Source: an uncultured Thermomicrobiales bacterium
GTDB taxonomy: Bacteria > Chloroflexota > Chloroflexia > Thermomicrobiales > UBA6265
Direction of reading: 5' to 3'
NCBI GenBank assembly: GCA_902806365.1
Contig: CADCWJ010000448.1
Coordinates: forward strand, 1-6,146
DNA length: 6,146 nucleotides
Position numbers and translations under genes: made by a program. The notes below the pieces were generated by a model. It worked only from the letters and a program-made list of their open reading frames with translations. It ran no database searches and was not told the DNA's origin. The stretch's first letter is position 1; each line of letters opens with the position of its first letter. Below, one piece after another: positions 1 to 5,838 of this stretch.

Positions 1-584
1 AGATCGTCCCGCGTGATCCTGCCACCGGGTCCGGAGCCGTGAACGGCGGCGAGGTCGATCGCGTGTTCCTCGGCCATGCGGCGCACGGCCGGCGCAGCGC
101 GTCCCCCGGCGTCTTCCCCGCCCCCGTCACCCGACGGAGGAGCGGTGGGCGAAGGCGTGGCTTCGGCAGCCGGTGCGGGTGTTGGCGCGGAACCTGGGTT
201 CGGTGCGGTCGCGGCGGGTGGGTCAGGGGAAGCGGGGACATCGGCCACCTTCTCGGCGTCGGGAATCGACACGGCGGCTGCAGCCGCCGTGCTCGCCGGG
301 ACTCCATCAGGTGCCTCGTCCGATGCACCATTGGGCGCGGCCCCGGCCCCGGCTTCGAGTGTGCCGAGCACCTCGCCAACCGTGACCGTCTCTCCTTCCT
401 GCTTGGAAATGGACCCAAGCACGCCATCGTCCTCGGCGGAGACCTCAAGGTTCACCTTGTCGGTCTCGAGCTCGAGAATCGTCTCGCCCCGGCTGATCTC
501 CTCGCCCTCGCTCTTCAGCCACTGCCCGACGACGGCGTCCACCAGCGACTCACCCAACGGCGGAACCTTGATCTCGATCGCCAT
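1..584 (-). CDS. odhB: Dihydrolipoyl succinyltransferase, E2 of 2-oxoglutarate dehydrogenase (5' part; runs off left edge)
   Basis: E2 of the 2-oxoglutarate dehydrogenase complex passes the succinyl group from E1 to CoA via a lipoyl-lysine arm. The 194 visible residues start at ATG 582-584, preceded by GGGAGAG (595-601) ten bases upstream. Residues 1-76 form a biotinyl/lipoyl domain; ETDKV (40-44) marks K43 as the lipoylated lysine. Residues 78-160 are a flexible Ala/Pro/Gly-rich linker with an Ala run at 100-104. Residues 161-194 (APAVRRMAEEHAIDL, then GSGPGGRITRDD) match the peripheral-subunit (E3)-binding domain. The catalytic 2-oxoacid acyltransferase domain lies beyond the window, so the choice of succinyl- over acetyl- or branched-chain acyltransferase rests on the SucB-like N-terminus and the odhA gene 69 bases upstream. 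Co-transcription with odhA is likely. The frame is open throughout, with no sign of damage. Confidence 0.93.
   Translation of the reverse strand, partial: MAIEIKVPPLGESLVDAVVGQWLKSEGEEISRGETILELETDKVNLEVSAEDDGVLGSISKQEGETVTVGEVLGTLEAGAGAAPNGASDEAPDGVPASTAAAAAVSIPDAEKVADVPASPDPPAATAPNPGSAPTPAPAAEATPSPTAPPSGDGGGEDAGGRAAPAVRRMAEEHAIDLAAVHGSGPGGRITRDD
270..291. repeat. 22-bp perfect palindrome inside the E2 linker coding region
   Basis: The half-site CACGGCGGCTG (270-280) is followed at once by its exact reverse complement CAGCCGCCGTG (281-291), with no spacer. On the minus strand it covers the last base of Ser98 and codons 99-105 (T-A-A-A-A-A-V) of the E2 linker. An alanine run written with GCG, GCT, GCA and GCC codons can form such a palindrome by chance. 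A binding site or an RNA hairpin is possible but unsupported. Confidence 0.6.
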
Positions 585-653
585 GGAACTTTTGCTCTCC
601 CGATCTGTCGTGCCTACAACCTGTAACGCTGTTTCGGCCGGGTGGCAAATGTT

Positions 654-3600
654 CTAATCCGGCTCTGTCGCCGCCACCGCCGACGCCGCGTCCGTTCCCT
701 CAGGCTCGGCGGAGAGAGCAGCCGCTGTTTCGGCAACCGCCGCCGGTGTCACTTCCGATACGCTCTTCTTCGACGGTGTCTTCACCGTACCGTTCTTCGC
801 GCCGTTCCCGGTATGACGCCCATTCTTTGAGGCGACCGTCCTGGGGGCGGTGGATATCTCTGGAACGTCCGCAAAGGCCGCCGCGACAATGGCTGCCTGC
901 TCTATGTTGTGCCGGTCGAGCGACCCTTCGGCTGGGCTCGACCGCTCGGGGCGACCGAGATAGCGGATCGGGAAGGTCTGGTCGACCAACTCGCGCAGTC
1001 GCGGGCGCACGAACAGCCAGGACCCCATGTTCTTCGGCTCTTCCTGCAGCCAAATGATCTCGCGCAGGTTCGGGTAGCTCGCGATCACGTTGCTGATCGC
1101 GGTGTTCTGGAACGGGGCAAGCTGCTCGACGCGCACGACCGCAACGCCAGTCGCCGCGGAGCGATCGGGGCTGCTGTCGAGATCGATCGCGACCCGTCCG
1201 CTGCAGAGCACCAGCCGCGTCACCTGATCGCGACGATCGCGGGCCTGGGGGTCATCCATCACGGGGCGGAACGTGCCGCTCGTCAGCTCGTCCACGGTCG
1301 ACGCCGCCATTGGATGCCGGAGCAGGCTCTTGGGCGTCATCAGGATCAGCGGCCGGGGATCGTTCTTCAGGCGGGCGGCCTGGCGCCGCAGGAGATGGAA
1401 GTATTGCGCCGCGGTCGTGCAGTTTGCGACGCGGAGATTATCCTGGGCGGCAAGCTGGAGGAACCGTTCGAGCCGGGCGCTGGAGTGTTCCGGTCCCTGC
1501 CCCTCGTAGCCGTGCGGGAGCAGCAGCACGAGCGATGGCTCCTGTCCCCATTTCGCGCGCGCCGCCGAGAGGAACTGGTCGATGATGACCTGTGCGCCGT
1601 TGGCGAAATCGCCGAACTGCCCTTCCCAAAGCACCAGTGCTTCCGGGGCGTGCACGCTGTAGCCGTACTCGAAGCCCATGCAGGCGTTCTCGGAAAGCGG
1701 GCTGTTGTAGATCCCGAACGAGGCTTTGGCGTCGGGCAGTGCCGCCAGCGGAGTGTGGGAGTGACCGTTCCTGACGTCGTGCAACACAAGATGACGCTGG
1801 CTGAACGTGCCACGCTGGGCATCCTGCCCGGTCAGCCGGATGGGCGTGCCATCGCTCAGGATCGCGGCAAAGGCGAGTGCTTCGGCGTGAGCCCAGTCGA
1901 TCGTGCCATCGGGCACGTCGAGCACCCTGGCGCGTTTGTCCCAGGTCCGGCGCAGCTTGCTGTTGGCGGTGAACCCGTCCGGCAGCGCATGGATCCCCGC
2001 CTGATAGCGCTTCAGCGGCTCGAGCTCGACGGCGGTGACGACTTCCTCGCGCTCGGCTCGCTTCGGCGGCTCGTCGTCATCGAAGACTTCGGTGCCCTCG
2101 GTGACGCCCCGGCGGATTTTGACGAGACGATCCATCACGCGCTTGTCGATGGCGGCGACATCGTCCTTCGAGACGACGCCGGCCTCCACGAGCCGCTGGG
2201 CGAACCTGGCGCGCACGGTCGGATGCTTCGTGATCCTGGCGTACATCAGGGGCTGGGTGAAGGCGGGCTCATCGCCCTCGTTATGACCCCAGCGCCGGTA
2301 ACCAACGAGATCGATCAGGAAATCCTTGCCAAAGGTGCGCCGGTAGGCCATTGCGAAGCGGGCCGCCATGAGACAGGCGCCCGGGTCATCAGCATTGACA
2401 TGGATGACCGGAATCTCGAATCCCTTGGCGAGATCGCTGGCGTACAGCGTCGAGCGGGAATCCCGCCAGTCGGTGGTGTAGCCGATCTGGTTGTTGACGA
2501 TGATGTGGATGGTGCCGCCGACGCTATAGCCGCGCAGCCCGGAGAGATTGAGCGACTCGGCGACGACGCCCTGACCCGGGAACGCGGCATCGCCATGAAG
2601 CAGGATCGCCAGGGTCCGGCTCTTGTCCTGCCTTGGCTCACCGGCATCGGCGCGATCGTCCTGGGCGGCCCGGGCCATTCCCAGCACGACCGGGTTGACC
2701 GCTTCGAGGTGGCTCGGGTTCGGGGCCAGCACGACCGGCACCTTGACCCGCTCGCCGGTTTCCGGATTGCGCGCGAGCCGTGCCCCGAGGTGGTACTTCA
2801 CATCACCGGTGCGAACCTCATTGCCGGAATCCGTGCCGGACGATGTCCTGCGCTTTCCGCCCTCGAAGGCGGAGATGATCGCCCCGTAGGGCTTGCTGAG
2901 GATGTGCGTCAGGACGTTGAGGCGGCCGCGGTGGGCCATCCCCATCAGCACTTCACGGGCCCCGCTGGATGTCGCATCGTCGATGATCTGGTCGAGCATC
3001 GGGATCACGACATCGGTTCCCTCGATCGAGAACCGCTTCTGACCGAGATAGGTCTGATGGAGGAACCGCTCGAAGACTTCGACCTGGGTGAGCCGTTCCA
3101 GCAACTTTCGCTGCGCGGAGGGATCGTCCTTCGGTTCGAACTCGCCGGTTTCCACAGCGTGGGCGAGCCAGAACCGCTCCTCGGCAACCTGGATATGGTC
3201 GAAATCGAACCCCGCCAGGCTCGTGTAACGGGTGCGCAGGTTGCCGATCGCCTCGGCGGCATTGGCCGCTCCCGCCGCGGCTTCGCTTCCGGCGACGGAC
3301 GCTGGGAGCCGCTTGAGATCATCTTCCGTAATACCGTACGTTTCGGGAAGCAATTCCGGGGCGCCGAGCGGCTCGGTTCCCAGTGGATCGAGCCGGACCG
3401 CGAGGTGTCCATACTCCCGGATTCCCTCGGCCAGCGCGACGGCGGCGGCCACCTTGGCCACATCCGGCCCCGGAGCGGGCGCCTCGGCAACGGCCACGCC
3501 GTTCGGGCTGGGGGCGCGTTGTCGATCCTGCTGATGTCGAGTGGGAATCTGGTCGGGGGCGAATGAGCTGAAGAACTGCCGGAACTCGGTATCGACCGAA

Positions 3601-3680
3601 TCGGGGTCGGCCCGGTACTGGTCGTACAGCTCCAGCACATAGCCTGCGTTGGGCCCATAGAACGCGCTGAGGTCGCTCAT
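654..3680 (-). CDS. odhA: 2-oxoglutarate dehydrogenase E1 component (thiamine diphosphate-dependent)
   Basis: E1 decarboxylates 2-oxoglutarate on thiamine diphosphate and reductively succinylates the E2 lipoyl group; this TCA-cycle enzyme is cytoplasmic. The product is 1,008 residues from ATG 3678-3680. The N-terminal E2-contact segment (FYGPNAGYVLELYDQY) is near residues 7-22. The ThDP-binding dehydrogenase domain spans roughly 160-500: AHRGRLNVL with H250, NPSHLEAVNP with H324, GDAAFPGQG at 363-371 followed by NNQIGYTT (ThDP/Mg2+ site), and GHNEGDEP near 465-472. The transketolase-like pyrimidine domain follows at about 590-790: GQDAQRGTFSQRH ending at H630, FEYGYS, QFGDFANGAQ and HGYEGQGPEHSSAR. 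A C-terminal domain ends near 936. About 70 low-complexity residues beyond it make the protein longer than E. coli SucA (933 residues). A TTG at 3711-3713 would add 11 residues; it has AGGAG four bases upstream, while the ATG has GAGGAG sixteen bases away. I chose the ATG because both starts fit family N-termini and ATG is commoner. There is no fused E2-like domain, unlike actinobacterial Kgd. Confidence 0.96.
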   Translation of the reverse strand: MSDLSAFYGPNAGYVLELYDQYRADPDSVDTEFRQFFSSFAPDQIPTRHQQDRQRAPSPNGVAVAEAPAPGPDVAKVAAAVALAEGIREYGHLAVRLDPLGTEPLGAPELLPETYGITEDDLKRLPASVAGSEAAAGAANAAEAIGNLRTRYTSLAGFDFDHIQVAEERFWLAHAVETGEFEPKDDPSAQRKLLERLTQVEVFERFLHQTYLGQKRFSIEGTDVVIPMLDQIIDDATSSGAREVLMGMAHRGRLNVLTHILSKPYGAIISAFEGGKRRTSSGTDSGNEVRTGDVKYHLGARLARNPETGERVKVPVVLAPNPSHLEAVNPVVLGMARAAQDDRADAGEPRQDKSRTLAILLHGDAAFPGQGVVAESLNLSGLRGYSVGGTIHIIVNNQIGYTTDWRDSRSTLYASDLAKGFEIPVIHVNADDPGACLMAARFAMAYRRTFGKDFLIDLVGYRRWGHNEGDEPAFTQPLMYARITKHPTVRARFAQRLVEAGVVSKDDVAAIDKRVMDRLVKIRRGVTEGTEVFDDDEPPKRAEREEVVTAVELEPLKRYQAGIHALPDGFTANSKLRRTWDKRARVLDVPDGTIDWAHAEALAFAAILSDGTPIRLTGQDAQRGTFSQRHLVLHDVRNGHSHTPLAALPDAKASFGIYNSPLSENACMGFEYGYSVHAPEALVLWEGQFGDFANGAQVIIDQFLSAARAKWGQEPSLVLLLPHGYEGQGPEHSSARLERFLQLAAQDNLRVANCTTAAQYFHLLRRQAARLKNDPRPLILMTPKSLLRHPMAASTVDELTSGTFRPVMDDPQARDRRDQVTRLVLCSGRVAIDLDSSPDRSAATGVAVVRVEQLAPFQNTAISNVIASYPNLREIIWLQEEPKNMGSWLFVRPRLRELVDQTFPIRYLGRPERSSPAEGSLDRHNIEQAAIVAAAFADVPEISTAPRTVASKNGRHTGNGAKNGTVKTPSKKSVSEVTPAAVAETAAALSAEPEGTDAASAVAATEPD

Positions 3681-3713
3681 GGTTCTGTCCGTTTGGCTCC
3701 TCGATGCGGTCAA

Positions 3714-3727
3714 CTGTCTCCTGACAG
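3714..3727 (-). promoter_or_regulatory. Small hairpin with a Shine-Dalgarno in its loop, next to the alternative TTG start of odhA
   Basis: CTGTC (3714-3718) and GACAG (3723-3727) form a perfect 5-bp inverted repeat around TCCT (3719-3722). In the minus-strand transcript the loop reads AGGA, part of an AGGAG ribosome-binding sequence. It lies four bases before a TTG (3711-3713) that is in frame with odhA. If this start is used, the product gains 11 residues and the ribosome site is partly occluded by the stem. The stem is short, so a regulatory role is inference only. Confidence 0.35.
3718..3727. repeat. 10-bp direct repeat, copy 1 (odhA-proximal)
   Basis: CTCCTGACAG here is repeated exactly at 3911-3920 in the same orientation, with starts 193 bases apart in the same intergenic gap. 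On the minus strand it reads CTGTCAGGAG. This copy is also the hairpin arm and ribosome-site sequence at the alternative odhA start, so the match may partly reflect a shared AGGAG core. Confidence 0.5.
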
Positions 3728-3871
3728 ATCACGGCATCATGTGCGCGCCCGCCGGCGACGCCACCCGAAGCATGGGGACAGTCCGACGCGGTCGGCACCC
3801 GGGTTGGCACCGGTCTACCTGGCTTCGCAGGCTTCATGCCGTCCGTTCCCGGCGGGTTCGCTGTGCATGGC

Positions 3872-3904
3872 AGCATAGCATAATCGCCGCTCGACCGGTC
3901 CGAA
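3872..3904 (-). promoter_or_regulatory. Candidate sigma-70-type promoter for odhAB
   Basis: Reading the minus strand, TTCGGA (3904-3899) is followed after 16 bases by TATGCT (3882-3877). TATGCT then repeats immediately, sharing a T, at 3877-3872. The -10 match is fair and the -35 match is poor. The stretch is an AT-richer island in a GC-rich gap, upstream of odhA and correctly oriented. It would give a leader of roughly 180 bases before the odhA ATG. The -35 region overlaps GACCGGTC (3893-3900, an 8-bp palindrome) and the imperfect inverted repeat CGGTCCGAACCG (3896-3907), a plausible but untested operator position. Confidence 0.35.
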
Positions 3905-3910
3905 CCGTGC

Positions 3911-3920
3911 CTCCTGACAG
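3911..3920. repeat. 10-bp direct repeat, copy 2 (promoter-proximal)
   Basis: This is the second copy of CTCCTGACAG. It lies just upstream, in transcription terms, of the candidate -35 element. With the base at 3910 the minus strand reads AGGAGG, a perfect Shine-Dalgarno sequence, yet no ATG, GTG or TTG follows at a usable distance. A translation role for this copy is therefore unlikely. Confidence 0.5.
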
Positions 3921-4012
3921 GTCCGGCCAGGGTGCTGCCCCCCACCCCGGAATCGCTCCCGGAGTGGGCGGATTGGGCAACCGGCTGGAAGAAGAGACGG
4001 CCCGATCGTACC

Positions 4013-5167
4013 TCAGGCCCGGTCGCTCATCCGCACCAGGTGGATGTCGACGCTGTCGGTATGGATCAGCACCGCCTCAGCCAGCTCCGTCCCGTCCAGC
4101 CGGCGTTTCCCGAACCAGCCACGCGGCTTTTCGACGTGTACCCCCAGGACGCAGACCGTGATCCGTTCCTGCCGGATCGCCCGCACGATCGCGTCGATCC
4201 GGTCGCTCGTCTCGCCACTCCGGTCGGACATCACCCGCGAGCGGGCCCCGAGATCCTCGGCGAACTGGAGCTGTCGCTTCATCTCCTCGCGGTCCGGCTC
4301 CGCGATCGCCTCGACGCTGCCGTCGGGCGCGAGGACGAGCGCGACCAGCTCGCCATGCAGCCCGCTGGCGAGGCGCCAGGCGGATCGCAGCACGTCCGCC
4401 CAGTGCCGGTGGGGGTCGACGAGCACCATGATCCGCTCGCTGGCGGCCGAGAGCTGATTCAGCCCGGGGGACATCAGATCCGCGAGCCGCTCATCGACCT
4501 CCGCCGCCGTGCGGCGAAGCGCAAGCTCGCGCAGGGCGGTCAGGTTTCCCGCCCGGAAGAAACTGGTGAGTGCCGTGTCGGCCCGTGCCGCTGGGTAGAT
4601 CTTGCCCTGTTCCAAGCGACGGATCAGGACCTCGATTGGAAGATCAACGAGCTGGATGTCGGTGGCGTCGTCCAGAACCGAGTCCGGCACGGTTTCCCGC
4701 ACCTCGACCCCGGTGATCCCCAGGACCAGATCCTGAAGCTCCGACACATGCTGGATGTTCACTGTCGTGAGCACGTCAATGCCGTGATCGCGCAGCACCT
4801 CGACATCCTGGTAGCGTTTCCGGAAACGTGACCCCGGCGCGTTGGTGTGAGCCAGCTCGTCGACCAGCACGATCTCCGGCTTGCGGGCGATGATCGCGTC
4901 GACGTCCATCTCCTCCAGCGCGATCGACCGATACGGCACAGCCGTGCGCGGAACGATCTCCAGGTCGCCGACCTGCTCTTCGGTCTCCCTCCGGCCATGC
5001 GTTTCGAGAAGCCCGATCACGACATCGCGGCCTTCCTCGCGCAGGCGTTGCCCCTCCCTGAGCATCGCGTAGGTCTTTCCGACACCCGGCGCGGCCCCGA
5101 GCAGGATCCGCAGCTCGCCTCGTTTGCCGGTGCCGGGTGAGTGCGCGGGCCCGGAACGCTCGCTCAT
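4013..5167 (-). CDS. kdpD: Short KdpD-like sensor protein: N-terminal KdpD domain plus USP domain, no histidine kinase
   Basis: The product has 384 residues and starts at ATG 5165-5167, with AAGGAG (5177-5182) nine bases upstream. Residues 17-225 are the KdpD N-terminal sensor domain: Walker A GAAPGVGKT (24-32), the strand-plus-motif IVLVDELAHTNAPGSR (99-114, Walker B-like), TTVNIQHVSELQDL (134-147) and VPDSVLDDATDIQLVDLP (160-177). Residues 243-379 are a universal-stress-protein-like domain. The chain ends at RMSDRA, just where canonical KdpD (about 890 residues in E. coli) enters its four membrane spans. There is no DUF4118 membrane region, GAF domain, H-box or ATPase domain, and no kdpE in view. 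Kinase-less KdpD proteins are known in other bacteria, for example Anabaena. The USP domain of Staphylococcus KdpD binds c-di-AMP, but whether this one does cannot be read from the sequence. The start overlaps the kdpC stop by four bases, so coupled translation is likely. The protein is expected to be cytoplasmic and to modulate Kdp expression or activity. Confidence 0.93.
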   Translation of the reverse strand: MSERSGPAHSPGTGKRGELRILLGAAPGVGKTYAMLREGQRLREEGRDVVIGLLETHGRRETEEQVGDLEIVPRTAVPYRSIALEEMDVDAIIARKPEIVLVDELAHTNAPGSRFRKRYQDVEVLRDHGIDVLTTVNIQHVSELQDLVLGITGVEVRETVPDSVLDDATDIQLVDLPIEVLIRRLEQGKIYPAARADTALTSFFRAGNLTALRELALRRTAAEVDERLADLMSPGLNQLSAASERIMVLVDPHRHWADVLRSAWRLASGLHGELVALVLAPDGSVEAIAEPDREEMKRQLQFAEDLGARSRVMSDRSGETSDRIDAIVRAIRQERITVCVLGVHVEKPRGWFGKRRLDGTELAEAVLIHTDSVDIHLVRMSDRA

Positions 5168-5787
5168 GCGTCGCCGCTCCTTTTCGCCGGCATCGGCTGG
5201 AGCTCGTCCAGTGCCAGGTTCAGCATGACCACGTTGACACCTGGCTCGCCGAGCACGCCGAGCGTGCGCCCATCGGTATGCTGCTCGACCAGGTCGGTGA
5301 CCTGGTCCTCACCCATCCCTCGCTCACGCGCCACGCGCGGCACCTGCAGTGTGGCGGAGGCCGGGCTGATGTGCGGGTCGAGACCGCTCCCGGAGGCCGT
5401 CACCAGGTCGACCGGAATCTCGACATCGGTCGCAAGGCCGTTCTCGTCCCGGATCGTCGCGACATCCGCCGCCACCCGATCGAGCAGCTCCTGGTTCGTT
5501 GGGCCGAGATTCGATCCGGACGAGAGGGCGGCGTCGTAGCCGTCACCGGCGGCCGATGGCCGGCTCCGGAAGTAGCCCGGCAGGACCCGGCCCGAATCGG
5601 CATCCACAAAGCTCTGCCCGATGAGCCCGGATCCAATGACCTGGCCATTCCGCCTGATCAGGGAGCCGTCGGCCTTGTCGGGAAACAGCACCTGGGCGAT
5701 GCCGGTCATCGCAATGGGGTAGGCCAACCCGGTCAGGACGGTCAAGACGACGATCATCAGGGCGGCGGTCCGTAATTGCTTGAGCAT
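5164..5787 (-). CDS. kdpC: Potassium-transporting ATPase subunit C
   Basis: KdpC is the single-span subunit of the high-affinity KdpFABC K+ pump, which it assembles with and supports in the membrane. The product is 207 residues, usual for the family. It starts at ATG 5785-5787 with GAAGGA (5793-5798) five bases upstream. One N-terminal membrane helix spans about residues 8-31 (TAALMIVVLTVLTGLAYPIA), and the rest is an extracytoplasmic domain. Family hallmarks are GSGLIGQSF (52-60), YFRSRPSA (72-79), GYDAALSSGSNLGPTN (83-98), VTASGSGLDPHISPASA (129-145) and the C-terminal VNVVMLNLALDEL (184-196). The gene lies 51 bases after kdpB, and its TGA stop shares ATGA with the kdpD start, placing the three genes in one operon. 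Nothing essential appears to be missing. Confidence 0.97.
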   Translation of the reverse strand: MLKQLRTAALMIVVLTVLTGLAYPIAMTGIAQVLFPDKADGSLIRRNGQVIGSGLIGQSFVDADSGRVLPGYFRSRPSAAGDGYDAALSSGSNLGPTNQELLDRVAADVATIRDENGLATDVEIPVDLVTASGSGLDPHISPASATLQVPRVARERGMGEDQVTDLVEQHTDGRTLGVLGEPGVNVVMLNLALDELQPMPAKRSGDA

Positions 5788-5838
5788 AGGTTTCCTTCTT
5801 CACGACGCGGTCCCGGCGCTGCGTGCGTGGACGAGAAT

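Larger units (their letters stand above)
3681..4012. other. Gene-free gap between short kdpD and odhA
   Basis: About 330 bases separate the kdpD stop from the odhA ATG. No reading frame here has both a good ribosome site and family-like sequence. Reading on in frame past the kdpD stop gives no hydrophobic segments and no kinase motifs, so there is no visible remnant of a longer KdpD. The gap holds a weak promoter candidate, a duplicated 10-mer, a small hairpin at the alternative odhA start, and a weak GC hairpin (GGGTG 3930-3934 with CACCC 3943-3947) that lacks a U-run. The gap length suggests that odhAB is transcribed separately from kdp, although no clear terminator is visible. Confidence 0.7.

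Noticed and set aside
39..657. Two plus-strand open frames (about 195 codons each) across the odhB region
   Set aside because: Their products are Arg/Gly- or Ala/Ser/Pro-rich low complexity. The minus strand encodes a clear lipoyl domain and E3-binding domain.
909..3566. Long plus-strand open frame of 885 codons lying antisense to odhA
   Set aside because: The minus strand here encodes an unmistakable E1 with all its catalytic motifs. The antisense frame shows no domain I recognise. Long antisense open frames are expected opposite GC-rich genes, where few stop codons arise.
3822..3884. Very short minus-strand leader-peptide frames of 15-17 codons in the odhA leader
   Set aside because: None has a ribosome site at proper spacing, and none has the repeated regulatory codons typical of attenuator peptides.
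3319..3945. Minus-strand open frame of 208 codons starting in the gap and running into odhA out of frame
   Set aside because: It overlaps the conserved N-terminal region of E1 in another frame. It has no recognisable domain, and the AGGAGG at 3910-3915 is not followed by a start codon at usable spacing.
3923..3950. Possible rho-independent terminator after kdpD
   Set aside because: GGGTG and CACCC can pair over an 8-base loop, but the stem is only 5 bp and no U-run follows in the minus-strand transcript.
3932..4831. Plus-strand open frame of 299 codons antisense to kdpD
   Set aside because: It mirrors the kdpD codons and resembles no family I recognise. The minus-strand frame has Walker A and USP features, a ribosome site and operon coupling.
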